In this document: in pieces, positions 41,539 to 51,161 of the stretch | How the letters are laid out: each line of letters begins with the position of its first letter | How positions within the stretch are numbered: the first letter of the stretch is position 1 | Source: DASQPR01 sp963831705 | GTDB taxonomy: Bacteria; Actinomycetota; Actinomycetes; Mycobacteriales; Micromonosporaceae | Direction: 5' to 3' | DNA length: 64,000 nucleotides | Assembly (NCBI GenBank): GCA_963831705.1 | Contig: CAWHRE010000010.1 | Location: 682,001-746,000, forward strand | The notes under the pieces: generated by a model | Told to the model about the DNA's origin: nothing | Database searches by the model: none | What the model saw: only the letters and a program-made list of their open reading frames with translations | Translations under genes and position numbers: made by a program

Positions 41539-44500
41539 TCAGACCGTCGGCTCGTACGCGAGGTTCGGCCGGAGCCACCGCTCAACGTCGGCGACCGGCA
41601 TGCCGCGCCGGACCGCGTAGTCCTGGACCTGGTCCTGCGAGATCCGCCCGACGGTGAAGTACTTCGAGTCCGGGTGGGCGAAGATCAGGCCGCTGACGCT
41701 CGCGGCCGGCGTCATCGCGAACGTCTCGGTGACATCGATCCCGACCTGATCGGTTCCGAGCAGGTCGAAAAGCTCGCGCTTCTCGCTGTGATCCGGTGAG
41801 GCCGGATAGCCGAGCGCCGGACGGATGCCCCGGAACCTCTCGGCGTGCAGATCCGCGAGGGCGGGCTCGGCGTCGGGCTCGAACCATTCGCGCCGGACCC
41901 GAAGGTGCACCCACTCGGCGAACGCTTCGGCGAGGCGATCGGCGAGCGCCTTCACCATGATCGCCCGGTAGTCGTCCTGCTCCTTTTCGTACGCGGCGGC
42001 CAGCGCCTCGGCGCCGTGGATCGTGACGGCGAATCCGCCCAGGTGATCCCCGGCCGGTGCGATGTAGTCGGCCAAGCATCGGTTCGCCCGGCCTTCCGGC
42101 TTCACGGTCTGCTGGCGGAGCATCGGGAAGCGAATCTCCGAGTCGTCCAGCACGATGTCGTCGCCGTCGGAGTGCGCCGGCCAGAATCCGTAGACGCCTT
42201 CAGCCTGGAACGATCCGTCCGCGATGATCTTGTCGAGCAGCGTGTTCGCATCGTCGAACAGTTCGCGGGCCACCGGCTGCTCCAGGATCGCCGGGTACTT
42301 CCCCTTCAACTCCCACGCCAGGAACAGGAACTGCCAGTCGACCATGGCGCGGAGTTCGGTGAGCGATGGCCGTACGACGTGGACGCCGGTGGATGCGGGG
42401 ACCGGAAGCTCGTCGAACGAGACCAGCTCACGATTCGCGCGGCTCTGCTCCAGCGTGAGCATTGGCTGGCGCGCCCGGTTCGCGTACTGGTCGCGTAGTC
42501 GTTCCTGATCGTTGCGGTTGTCGATCGCGAGGATCTCGGCGCGATCCGGGTTGAGCAGGTCCGACACCACCCCAACCACGCGGGACGCGTCGAGTACGTG
42601 CACGGTGGTGTGCTCGTAGACCGGCGCGATCCGGACCGCGGTGTGTTGGCGGGACGTCGTCGCACCACCGATCAGCAGCGGCAGCTTGAGTCCGCGACGT
42701 TCCATTTCGGTGGCGACCGAGACCATCTCGTCGAGCGAAGGCGTGATCAGACCGGACAGGCCGATCGCGTCGGCGCCTTCGGCAATCGCGGTGTCCAGGA
42801 TCTTCCCGGCCGGAACCATCACACCGAGATCGATCACCTCGTAGTTGTTGCAGCCCAGCACGACGCCGACAATGTTCTTGCCAATGTCGTGGACGTCGCC
42901 CTTGACGGTGGCGAGGACGATCTTGCCTTGCCCGCGGCCGGTATCGATCCGGCCCTCCAGCCGGGCTTGCTCCTTCTCGGCTTCCATGAACGGTTCGAGG
43001 TACGCCACCGAGCGCTTCATCACGCGCGCGCTCTTCACGACCTGCGGCAGGAACATCTTGCCGGAGCCGAACAGATCGCCGACGACCTTCATGCCGTCCA
43101 TCAGCGGACCCTCGATGACCTGGAGCGGCCGCATGCCCTGCCGGGCTTCCTCGGTGTCCGACTCGATGAAGTCGACGATGCCGTGCACTAGCGCGTGCTC
43201 GAGCCGCTTGCCGACCGGCGCGTCGCGCCAGGCCAGATCGACGACGCGAGCGGTGCCCTTCCCGCCGACGGTCTCGGCGAACGACACCAGCCGGTCGGTT
43301 GCGTCCGGCCGCCGGTCGAAGATCACGTCTTCGACGAGCTCCAGCAGGTCGGCCGGGATGTCCTGGTAGACCGCGAGCTGCCCGGCGTTCACGATGCCCA
43401 TGTCCAGACCCGCCTGTACGGCGTAGAACAGGAATGCCGAGTGCATCGCTTCGCGGACGACGTCGTTGCCCCGGAACGAGAACGACAGGTTCGAGATGCC
43501 ACCACTCGTCCGTACGCCTGGGCAGCGCTCCTTGATCAGCGGGAGTGCCTCGATGAACGCCTTCGCGTAGCCGTTGTGCTCGGAGATGCCGGTCGCGACC
43601 GCGAGCACGTTCGGGTCGAAGATGATGTCGGTCGGCGGGAACCCCACCTCGTTGACCAGCAGGTCGTACGCGCGGCCGCAGATCGACACCTTGCGCTCGA
43701 CAGTGTCCGCCTGACCGAGTTCGTCGAACGCCATCACGACGACGCCGGCGCCGTACCCCCTGATCTTGCGGGCTTGCTCCAGAAACGGGCCTTCGCCCTC
43801 CTTCAGGCTGATCGAGTTGACCACGCCCTTGCCTTGGACGCACTTGAGCCCGGCCTCGAGCACGCTCCACCGAGAGCTGTCCACCATGATCGGGATCCGG
43901 GCCACCTCGGGCTCGGTCGCGATCAGGTTCAGGAACGTGGTCATCGCGGTGACGCTGTCCAGCAAATCCGCGTCCATGTTGACGTCCAGCAGGTTCGCGC
44001 CGCCGCGTACCTGCTCCAACGCCACGTCGACCGCGCCCTGGTGGTCACCGCTCTCGATCAAGCGCCGGAACCGTGCCGAACCAGTGACGTTCGTCCGCTC
44101 ACCGATCATCACGAAGCCGGTGTCCGGCCCGATCTCGAACGGCTCGAGGCCGCTGAAGCGGGTTGCTCCGGAGATCACCGGAAGCGGGCGCGGAGCCTTG
44201 TCGGCAACGGTCGCGGCGATCTTCGCGATATGCGCCGGGGTCGTACCGCAGCATCCGCCGACGATGTTGACCAGACCGGACGCGGCAAACTCGCCGATCA
44301 AGCCCGCGGTCTGCTCCGGCGTCTCGTCATATCCGCCGAATGCGTTCGGCAGGCCGGCGTTGGGGTGGCTGGCGACATACGAGCCGGCCAGCCGGGATAG
44401 CTCCGCGACGTGCGGCCGCGCTTCCTTGGCGCCGAGTGCGCAGTTCACGCCGACCACGAGTGGCTTGGCCTGCTCGATCGACCGCCAGAACGCCTCGACC

Positions 44501-45165
44501 GTCTGGCCGGAGAGCGTACGGCCACTGAGATCGACGATGGTCACCGAGATCCACAGCGGGATGTGCGGGGCAACTTCGCGGGCGGCCGAGATCGCAGCCT
44601 TCGCGTTCAACGTGTCGAAGATCGTCTCGATCATCAGGAAGTCGACGCCGCCGTCGGAGAGCGCTTGGATCTGCTCGGCGTACGCGGCTTTGACCCGGTC
44701 GAACGTGGTCGCCCGGTACGACGGATCCTCGACCTTCGGCGACAGCGACAGCGTGAGGTTCAGCGGACCGATCGAACCGGCCACGAACCGGCCGCCGAAC
44801 TCGTCCGCCGCCTGGCGGGCCAGCCGGGCGCCTTCCAGGTTCATCTCCCGGACATATGCTTCCAGGCCGTAATCGGCCTGGGCGATGCTCGTACTGCTGA
44901 ACGTATTCGTGGTGGTGATGTCGGCGCCGGCCGCCAGGTATTGCCGGTGGATATCGAGGATGATGTCCGGCCGCGTCAGGTTCAGCAGGTCCGGATCACC
45001 GGTGATGTCACGCGGATGATCGGCGAAACGCTCGGGCCGGAAGTCCGCGGGCTGCAACTTGTAGCCCTGCAGCATCGTGCCCCAGGCGCCGTCCAGCACC
45101 AAGATCCGACGTTCCAGCAGATCACGCAGTTCCTGCTCGGTTCCAAGAGTTCTACTGCCCACCAT
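41539..45165 (-). CDS. metH: Cobalamin-dependent methionine synthase
   Basis: MetH transfers the methyl group from 5-methyltetrahydrofolate to homocysteine through methylcobalamin. The 1208 residues carry all modules in order: the homocysteine-binding domain with zinc ligands (VNCALGAKEA and VGGCCGTTP), the pterin-binding domain (FVMIGERTNVTGSARF), the cobalamin cap, the B12-binding domain with DxHxxG (KGDVHDIGKNIVGVVLG), and the SAM-binding activation domain (RIRPALGYPASPDHSEK-like, here GIRPALGYPASPDHSEK). ATG 45165 follows GGAGGT at about five bases; a GTG at 45180 overlaps that site and is unlikely. The 5' leader holds a probable SAH riboswitch. Confidence 0.96.
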   Translation of the reverse strand: MVGSRTLGTEQELRDLLERRILVLDGAWGTMLQGYKLQPADFRPERFADHPRDITGDPDLLNLTRPDIILDIHRQYLAAGADITTTNTFSSTSIAQADYGLEAYVREMNLEGARLARQAADEFGGRFVAGSIGPLNLTLSLSPKVEDPSYRATTFDRVKAAYAEQIQALSDGGVDFLMIETIFDTLNAKAAISAAREVAPHIPLWISVTIVDLSGRTLSGQTVEAFWRSIEQAKPLVVGVNCALGAKEARPHVAELSRLAGSYVASHPNAGLPNAFGGYDETPEQTAGLIGEFAASGLVNIVGGCCGTTPAHIAKIAATVADKAPRPLPVISGATRFSGLEPFEIGPDTGFVMIGERTNVTGSARFRRLIESGDHQGAVDVALEQVRGGANLLDVNMDADLLDSVTAMTTFLNLIATEPEVARIPIMVDSSRWSVLEAGLKCVQGKGVVNSISLKEGEGPFLEQARKIRGYGAGVVVMAFDELGQADTVERKVSICGRAYDLLVNEVGFPPTDIIFDPNVLAVATGISEHNGYAKAFIEALPLIKERCPGVRTSGGISNLSFSFRGNDVVREAMHSAFLFYAVQAGLDMGIVNAGQLAVYQDIPADLLELVEDVIFDRRPDATDRLVSFAETVGGKGTARVVDLAWRDAPVGKRLEHALVHGIVDFIESDTEEARQGMRPLQVIEGPLMDGMKVVGDLFGSGKMFLPQVVKSARVMKRSVAYLEPFMEAEKEQARLEGRIDTGRGQGKIVLATVKGDVHDIGKNIVGVVLGCNNYEVIDLGVMVPAGKILDTAIAEGADAIGLSGLITPSLDEMVSVATEMERRGLKLPLLIGGATTSRQHTAVRIAPVYEHTTVHVLDASRVVGVVSDLLNPDRAEILAIDNRNDQERLRDQYANRARQPMLTLEQSRANRELVSFDELPVPASTGVHVVRPSLTELRAMVDWQFLFLAWELKGKYPAILEQPVARELFDDANTLLDKIIADGSFQAEGVYGFWPAHSDGDDIVLDDSEIRFPMLRQQTVKPEGRANRCLADYIAPAGDHLGGFAVTIHGAEALAAAYEKEQDDYRAIMVKALADRLAEAFAEWVHLRVRREWFEPDAEPALADLHAERFRGIRPALGYPASPDHSEKRELFDLLGTDQVGIDVTETFAMTPAASVSGLIFAHPDSKYFTVGRISQDQVQDYAVRRGMPVADVERWLRPNLAYEPTV

Positions 45166-45182
45166 GCCCACCTCCGGCACTG

Positions 45183-45262
45183 GCAGGCGCCCTTCCTCAC
45201 GATGCAGGGCCGAGCGTGGCGGGCCCTTCTTCGGGCGACCGTCGCAGCGCCTCTCGACTCAG
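45183..45262 (-). ncRNA. Probable S-adenosylhomocysteine (SAH) riboswitch upstream of metH
   Basis: Read on the minus strand, the leader starts CGAGAGGCGCTGCGACGG, continues with a small hairpin (GCCC GAAGAA GGGC), then GCCACGCTCGG, and near the end GGGCGCC. These match the order of the SAH motif (GAGG-GCGCUGC, hairpin, GCCAGGCUCGG, GGCGC). CGAG can pair with CTCG, and AGGCGC with GCGCCT as the pseudoknot. A TACACT -10 element lies at 45274-45269, about 7 bases upstream of the motif. SAH riboswitches are known upstream of metH and ahcY, turning on expression when SAH builds up. Confidence 0.72.
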
Positions 45263-45396
45263 ACCTTCAGTGTAGCGAATTCCGGGAGCGGTTCCGCCCC
45301 GTGGCACATGAGTCCAATTGGTGAACGATCCGGCGGCCGCACTCGTGGTCCGGCGTTCATCGGCAGGCACCGATATCGTCACGTTTCCGCCCTAGG

Positions 45397-45797
45397 GTGA
45401 TCGTTGTCCCATTCCAGCTCGGATCGGACGGCAACCTCTACGGCACCACGTCCGGCGGCGGCATCGGCAACGGCGGTACCGTCTTCCGAATCACGCCGAG
45501 TGGGGTCTTCACGGTGCTGCATTCGTTCTCGGCTCCGGCGATCAACGACGGCGGCCCAATCGGGGCGCTCTACCAGGACTCCGACGGCAGCCTGTACGGC
45601 GCGGTCCGTGGCTTCATCAACAGCGACGACGGCCACGAAACCGATCCCGGACCATCCACGCGTTCACGCTTGGCGCCGACGGCGGCTACCCGGTGGCTGC
45701 CCTCGCGGTCGCGGGCAACGGCAAGATGTACGGCACTGCGACGTCCGGCGGGAGCACCGGCAACGGGACCGCGTACTACTTCAACGCCTGCCCCTGA
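45397..45797 (+). pseudogene. Decayed GloVer-repeat protein gene
   Basis: The plus strand encodes tandem repeats of the GloVer type: GSDGNLYGTTSGGGIGNGG, TVFRITPSGVFTVLHSF and GSLYGAV in one frame. After about 45650 the continuation is in another frame: HAFTLGADGGYPVAALAVAG, then KMYGTATSGGSTGNG and a stop at 45797. No proper start with a ribosome binding site is visible, so the 5' part is also missing. I read it as the 3' remnant of a longer extracellular repeat protein gene, frameshifted once. Confidence 0.7.
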
Positions 45798-46189
45798 TCC
45801 GTCATCGACCCCGAGTCGATCGAGATTCGACACATTTTCGGTGACCGATGCACTAACGATGGGCAGACTCGTGATTGCCGGATGGCAAATGGTTGACGCC
45901 TCAGGCATTCCGACGCATTGCGAATGACAATATTCGTGCCGACGCCGCCGGAGCCGAAGCCAATTCACGACAGGCCCTTTACGCGGACCCACCACAGTAG
46001 ATTATTATCGGCGCGGCCCTCGGCATGATTGATGAACCTCATTCAGAAGACACTGCCGCGTAACACGATCGAAATGTACAGATCAGAAGATGTGATCCAC
46101 CTCGGCCTGGTGAGTCCGCCCATCGCGCAGCACCGCGCCGGACGGGCGCGTGCGGCAACACGCTTTGCGGCGGAAGGAGAGCGGGACCC
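45798..46189. other. Intergenic region upstream of the conservon
   Basis: No convincing gene is seen in these 392 bases. It is relatively AT-rich around 45900-46090. A 67-codon frame from 46029 overlaps the CvnA start and has no family resemblance. The conservon promoter probably lies here. GGAAGGAGA, the CvnA ribosome binding site, is at 46172-46180. Confidence 0.5.
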
Positions 46190-48724
46190 GTGGCGCGTCA
46201 TCGAGACGAATTTGTGGAAGCGCCCGGTCTGACAGCGATGACGCCGCCGCCCGCGCCGACGACTGCGCGCCGCACGACCATCCGCGGCCGCCTCGCCCGG
46301 ATCATCGCGCTACCACTCGTTGCGGTCGTTGTCCTGCTCACCATCGTGACGGTCGGCTACACCGGCGCCTATCAGACCGCCGACCGAACCACGAAGCGCG
46401 TACAGCTCCTGCTCGAGTCCGAGAACCTTGTTCACGACCTGCAGGAAGAGCGTGGCGTCGTGTCCGGCCTGCTCGGCGGCGACGTCAGCTTCAAGGACGA
46501 GCTGTCCTCGGCCCGGACCGATGTGGACAACGAACACACCCGCCTGAAGCTGCTCGCGGTTGGCCCGGAAGCGACGACCGTGACAAAGGCGCTCCAGGAC
46601 CTCGACGGCCTGGACGCGATCCGGGCGCGGATCGACGCGAAGAAGATCAGCCGTCCGGACGCGTTCGCCTACTACACGGGCCTGATCGCGACGCTCAACG
46701 GCATCGCGGTCGGAGTTCAGGATTCCACCGATGACACACTCCGCCGCGAGGTCACCGCGCTGCAGGCGCTTGACGACCTCGAGGAGTACACGGCCCAGGA
46801 ACGCGCATTCCTGAACGGCGTATTCGCCGCCGGTGGATTCAAGTCCGGTGAGTACCGGACTTTCTCCGGCATCGACGCCGGCCGGCAGGAAGCGCTCACC
46901 CGCTACCGGCAGTACGCGACGCCGGCGCAACTCACGCCGGTCACCGCGGCACTCGACTCCGGGGCGGCTCGCGAGGCGGCGTTCTTCGAAGAGCGAGCGT
47001 TCGACACGCCCACCGGCTCATTCGTGGTCAGCCCGCAGTCCTGGTGGTCGGCGAATACGACGTTGCTGGACGACATGCAGACCGCTCAGGCAACGGTCGG
47101 CACGGCTGTCAACCAGCGGGCGACCGATCTGCGGCGCAGCGCCACGATCCGGCTGGGAGCGCTCGCCTTCCTCGCCGTTCTGGCGGTGATCGGCGCGATC
47201 GCACTGCTCGCCACCGCCAGCCGGTCGATCACCCGCCCGCTTGCCCTGCTCGCCGCCGAGGCGTACGCGATCGCGAACGTCCGCCTGCCGGAGGCGATCC
47301 GCCAGACGCAGACGATCGCGGCGGATGCGGAACCCGAACCACCTCAGCGCGTATTGGTGCCACGACGGTCGAGTGCCGAGATCGCAGCGGTCGCGAACGC
47401 GCTCGACGGAGCACAGGATACCGCGTACTCGCTCGCGACCGAACAAGCTCGGCTGCTCCGGAGCACCTCGGAATCACTGGCCAACCTGGGTCGACGCAAT
47501 CAGAACCTGCTTCGACGCCAACTCGGTTTCATCACCGAACTCGAGCGCGAAGAGACCGACCCGGGCGGCCTTGCGAACCTCTTCGAACTCGACCACCTCG
47601 CCACCCGTATGCGCCGAAACGCCGAGAGCCTCCTCGTTCTCGTTGGCGAATCCCGGCCCCGTACGTGGTCCGAGCCGGTGGCGATCGCCGACGTGGTCCG
47701 AGCCGCGATCTCCGAGGTCGAGGACTATCGCCGAGTCACCATCCGGCGGCTGGACGACGGGTACGTCGGCGGCGCGTTCGTCGCCGGCGTGGCGCACGTG
47801 ATCGCCGAGCTGATCGAGAACGGCCTCTCGTTCTCGCCGCCCGATGTCGAAGTCGAAATCCAGGGTCGTCTCGTGCATGGCAGATATCTGATCGGCATCA
47901 CCGATCAGGGCATCGGCATGGAAAAGCCCGAAATGGAGCGGTCGAACGCGCGATTGCGGGGCGAGGAGAGCTTCCTCACCGCCCCGACCAGATTCCTTGG
48001 TCATTACGTCGTCGGCCAGCTGGCCAAGCAACTCGGCATCAACGTGGAACTGTCGCCGTCGCCGGTCACCGGAGTGACCGCGCGTGTCACGCTCACCGCA
48101 CCGGTCCTCACGGTCCTGCCGGCCGTTCAGCGCGCACCCGAAGGGCGACCGCTCGCGATCGGGGCCGCGCCGGTGTCGGATGAGTTCGCCGACGGCGCCG
48201 ACGACCCATTCGCCGCGGATCTGGGCGAGGATCTGAATGACGATCTGGCCCCGGTCGGCGTCGGCGTACCGACGGTTCACTGGTTCGACCGGTCCGCCAA
48301 TGAGAACGCGTTGCCCGCTCGGCCATCCAGCGGCCGGGCGGCCGTCCCGACCATCAGCGGCGCCGGCATCCCGGCCGCCGGCGTGCCTGCCACGGATCTG
48401 CCCATCGCCGGTCAGTCCACGACCGGCCTCCCGTACACGTCGTCGAAGGGAACGTTTGCCATCGATGTTGCCCACGGCCGCGGTGAACGTACCCGCAACG
48501 GCCTGCTGAAACGGGTGCCCGGCCCACGGCGCCCAGCCACCACCGATCCGGCCGCAGAGGCGCCGCCGGAGCCGATCCCGAATTCATCGCCGCAGGTCCG
48601 CGACACACTCAACGCGTTGCGCGCAGGCATCGCGCGCGGCGCCCAGGACTACGCCGCCATGAACGAAACGCAATCGCCGTATCTCGGGGAAGCCGAGACT
48701 GAGAGGAGCACCCATGTCTATTGA
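46190..48724 (+). CDS. cvnA: Conservon sensor CvnA: NIT-domain histidine kinase-like protein
   Basis: This is an 844-residue membrane sensor of the CvnABCD conservon. TM1 (about 37-58) and TM2 (321-343) flank an extracytoplasmic nitrate/nitrite-sensing (NIT) domain (about 70-310). A dimerisation helix with LDHLATRMRRNAESLLVL (from about 468) and a GHKL ATPase domain with N-box ELIENGLSFSPPD (540-552) and TDQGIGM (571-577) follow. The C-terminal 150 residues are a disordered Pro/Ala-rich tail. The start is GTG 46190, nine bases after GGAAGGAGA. The last 11 bases overlap cvnB. No cognate response regulator is present, as usual for conservons. Confidence 0.93.
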   Translation: MARHRDEFVEAPGLTAMTPPPAPTTARRTTIRGRLARIIALPLVAVVVLLTIVTVGYTGAYQTADRTTKRVQLLLESENLVHDLQEERGVVSGLLGGDVSFKDELSSARTDVDNEHTRLKLLAVGPEATTVTKALQDLDGLDAIRARIDAKKISRPDAFAYYTGLIATLNGIAVGVQDSTDDTLRREVTALQALDDLEEYTAQERAFLNGVFAAGGFKSGEYRTFSGIDAGRQEALTRYRQYATPAQLTPVTAALDSGAAREAAFFEERAFDTPTGSFVVSPQSWWSANTTLLDDMQTAQATVGTAVNQRATDLRRSATIRLGALAFLAVLAVIGAIALLATASRSITRPLALLAAEAYAIANVRLPEAIRQTQTIAADAEPEPPQRVLVPRRSSAEIAAVANALDGAQDTAYSLATEQARLLRSTSESLANLGRRNQNLLRRQLGFITELEREETDPGGLANLFELDHLATRMRRNAESLLVLVGESRPRTWSEPVAIADVVRAAISEVEDYRRVTIRRLDDGYVGGAFVAGVAHVIAELIENGLSFSPPDVEVEIQGRLVHGRYLIGITDQGIGMEKPEMERSNARLRGEESFLTAPTRFLGHYVVGQLAKQLGINVELSPSPVTGVTARVTLTAPVLTVLPAVQRAPEGRPLAIGAAPVSDEFADGADDPFAADLGEDLNDDLAPVGVGVPTVHWFDRSANENALPARPSSGRAAVPTISGAGIPAAGVPATDLPIAGQSTTGLPYTSSKGTFAIDVAHGRGERTRNGLLKRVPGPRRPATTDPAAEAPPEPIPNSSPQVRDTLNALRAGIARGAQDYAAMNETQSPYLGEAETERSTHVY

Positions 48725-49139
48725 TGTGGGAACCGATGTCAACAGCTTCAATTGGCTGCTCGCCAACTTCGTCCACAGCACGTACGGCGTTCGGGACGCG
48801 GTCGCCGTCTCGTCCGACGGTCTGTTGATCGCCACGTCGGACGGCCTGGACCGGGACGGCGCCGATCACCTGGCGGCGATCGTGTCGAGCCTGTGCAGCC
48901 TGAGCCGCAGCGCCTCCCGTCGGTACGAGTTCGAAGCCGTCAACCTGATCATGATCGAGATGCGGCGCGGTTTCCTGCTGGTATCGGCGATCCGCGGCGG
49001 CAGTTGCCTCGGCGTGATCGCAGACTCCACCTGCGACATCGGCCTCGCCGGATACGAAATCTCACTCCTTGCGGAACGCTTCGGCGATCTGTTGACGCCG
49101 GCTCTGATCGCGCACGCCAGAGGATCCCTACCGCAATGA
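48714..49139 (+). CDS. cvnB: Conservon roadblock/LC7 protein CvnB
   Basis: This is a 141-residue roadblock/longin-fold protein that acts as scaffold or GTPase regulator for CvnD. It has the typical start FNWLLANFVHSTYGVRDAVAVSSDGLLIATS and a central strand region RGFLLVSAIRGGSCLGVIAD. ATG 48714 follows GAGAGGAG at about five bases, overlapping the cvnA end by 11 bases. It ends in an ATGA overlap with cvnC. Confidence 0.93.
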   Translation: MSIDVGTDVNSFNWLLANFVHSTYGVRDAVAVSSDGLLIATSDGLDRDGADHLAAIVSSLCSLSRSASRRYEFEAVNLIMIEMRRGFLLVSAIRGGSCLGVIADSTCDIGLAGYEISLLAERFGDLLTPALIAHARGSLPQ

Positions 49140-49609
49140 CCGGGCCAGGTCCGAACGACCCGCGTCGCTGGGATAGCGACGCGGTCGCTCGGCTGCCCGA
49201 TCCTCGAATGATTCCGCGTTCGCTCGATTATTCGGACGAAGACCGGGCGCAGACCACGGTGGAAGCGGAGGACGAGACGCGCGTCGATGCGGTGGTACGG
49301 CCGTTCTTGCTCACCGGCGGCCGTACGCAGCCAGTACGCGACGGGCTTCGGACGCACACGCTGATCACCGCTCCGGTCTCCGCCGTCCATGCGCCGCTGC
49401 GCTTCGAGCTGCGACAGATCGTGGAGATCTGCCAGTTCCCGCAGTCCGTCGCGGAGATCGCGAACCGGATCGGCGTACCACTTGGGGTTGCTCGGGTTTT
49501 GATCGCTGACCTGATCTCCAGCGGTTACGCGATCAGCCATGACCAGAACGAGGACGAACTGTCCGTGGAGACCATCGAAAGGATCATGAGACGTGTCCGT
49601 GCGCTCTAG
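49136..49609 (+). CDS. cvnC: Conservon DUF742 protein CvnC
   Basis: This is a 157-residue DUF742 protein. The domain signature is VRPFLLTGGRT, followed by ELRQIVEICQFPQSVAEIANRIGVPLGVARVLIADLISSGY, a winged-helix-like segment. ATG 49136 overlaps the cvnB stop (ATGA). It is a conserved partner in the conservon, probably linking CvnA and CvnD. Confidence 0.92.
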   Translation: MTGPGPNDPRRWDSDAVARLPDPRMIPRSLDYSDEDRAQTTVEAEDETRVDAVVRPFLLTGGRTQPVRDGLRTHTLITAPVSAVHAPLRFELRQIVEICQFPQSVAEIANRIGVPLGVARVLIADLISSGYAISHDQNEDELSVETIERIMRRVRAL

Positions 49610-50186
49610 TACTCGCCCGGCGCCGATCTCTGTCAAGATCGTCATCAGTGGCGGATTCGGTGTCGGCAAGACGACGTTCGTCGGTGCAATCTCCGAGATC
49701 GAACCGCTGGTCACCGAGGCCGACATGACCGAGCGGTCGATCGGCATCGACGACCGGGGCGGCCTCCCGGACAAAACCACGACCACGGTGGCGTTGGACT
49801 TCGGCCGGATCACGCTGGAAGAGACGCTGCTGCTGTACCTCTTCGGTACGCCCGGGCAGGACCGCTTCTCATTCCTGTGGGACGACCTGGTCGACGGCGC
49901 GCTCGGCGCGGTGATCCTGGTGGACACGCGGCGGATCGAGGACAGCTTCCCCGGCATCGACTTTTTCGAGCAGCGCGGTACGCCGTTCCTGCTGGCCGTG
50001 AACCAGTTCGACCAGTCCCCGCAGTTCGAGCTGGACGAGGTTCGGGAAGCGCTCGGCGTCTCGCCGTTCGTCCCGGTGGTCGCGACCGACGCGCGCGACC
50101 GCGAATCCGTGAAAAGCGTGCTCGTCACGCTGATCGAGCAGGTGCTCGCCCACCGCTTGGCCCGGCCGGTCGGATCCGGAGTCTGA
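49593..50186 (+). CDS. cvnD: Conservon small GTPase CvnD
   Basis: This is a 197-residue Ras-like GTPase (MglA/CvnD type). G1 is GGFGVGKTT, the G3 region is TPGQDRF, G4 is NQFD and the G5 region contains VVATDARD. The start is GTG 49593, overlapping cvnC by 17 bases; such deep overlap is normal for conservons. The stop TGA at 50186 shares a base with the next ATG. Confidence 0.93.
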   Translation: MSVRSSTRPAPISVKIVISGGFGVGKTTFVGAISEIEPLVTEADMTERSIGIDDRGGLPDKTTTTVALDFGRITLEETLLLYLFGTPGQDRFSFLWDDLVDGALGAVILVDTRRIEDSFPGIDFFEQRGTPFLLAVNQFDQSPQFELDEVREALGVSPFVPVVATDARDRESVKSVLVTLIEQVLAHRLARPVGSGV

Positions 50187-51161
50187 TGACCATCACGCTC
50201 AAACGAGCGGTCGTGACCGCGACCGTGATGGTCAGCACGTTCCCGCTGACCGCCTGTGGCAGCACCGCACAGATCGGTTCAGCGGCTCCGTCGGCGGCCC
50301 CGAAGCCGTGCGGCACCGTCAACATCGCGGACAACCCGCGGGTGGGCTACGAGGCCGACCTCGCCGTCGTGTCGTACGTGCTGAAAACGAAGCTCGGTTG
50401 CGTCGTGAAGGCGCCGAAAATGGCCGAAGACGTGTCCTGGCAGGGCTTCGCGGCGAACACAGTCGACGTCGTACTCGAAAACTGGGGTAACGACGACCTC
50501 AAGAAGCAATACATCGACGACTCCCCGATCGCGGTCGAGATGGGCGAGACCGGCAATGAGGGCACCGTCGGCTGGTACGTCCCACCGTGGCTCGCGAAGG
50601 CGCACCGACGTGCTCGACTACCGCAACCTCAACGACTCCGCCGACAGGTTTCGCGACGAGCGACACGGGCCCGAAGGGGCAGTTGCTCGATGGCGATCTC
50701 GTCCTACGTCACGAACGACGTCGCCCTGATCAAGAATCTCGGCCTGAACTTCAAGGTGGAGTACGCAGGCAGCGAGGCCGCTCTGATCCAGGCGTTCAAG
50801 AGCGCCGAGGCGCAACACACATGGCTCATCGGATACTTCTACGAGCCGCAATGGTCCTCTCCCAGGTGCCGCTCGTACACGTGGCGCTCCCGCCGTACAC
50901 GCCAGGGTGCGATGCGGACCGAAGACGGTGAAGTGCGACTACCAGCCGTACGACCTCGACAAGATTGCCCGCAAGGCGTGGGTCGACTCCGGTACTCCGG
51001 CCGCGACGTTCATCAAGAACTTCTCGTGGACAAACGCCGACCAGGACTCGGTCGCGCTCGACATCTCCAACAAGATGACCGACGACGCGGCCGCGAAGAA
51101 GTGGGTCGACGCCCACCCCGACGAGGTAGCGGCATGGCTCAAGGGCGTGATTACCAGTTGA
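50186..51161 (+). pseudogene. Glycine betaine/proline-type ABC substrate-binding protein, frame broken
   Basis: This is an exported OpuAC-family solute-binding protein. A lipoprotein-type signal (FPLTACGS) is followed by PCGTVNIADNPRVGYEADLAVVSYVLK and VVLENWGND, later segments NLGLNFKVEYAGSEAALIQAF and TWLIGYFYEPQW, and a C-terminal DISNKMTDDAAAKKWVDAHPDEVAAWL. Five apparent single-base indels (near 50602, 50650, 50700, 50853 and 50920) move it through all three frames. The ATG overlaps the cvnD stop by one base, an unusual link to a conservon. No permease or ATPase gene is nearby. It is either recently inactivated or contains sequence errors. Confidence 0.8.

Noticed and set aside
45166..45400. 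Cobalamin or SAM riboswitch upstream of metH
   Set aside because: No B12-box or SAM-IV core is present; the conserved blocks fit the SAH motif instead.
46029..46232. A 67-codon frame upstream of CvnA
   Set aside because: It overlaps the well-supported CvnA start in another frame and reads as random sequence.
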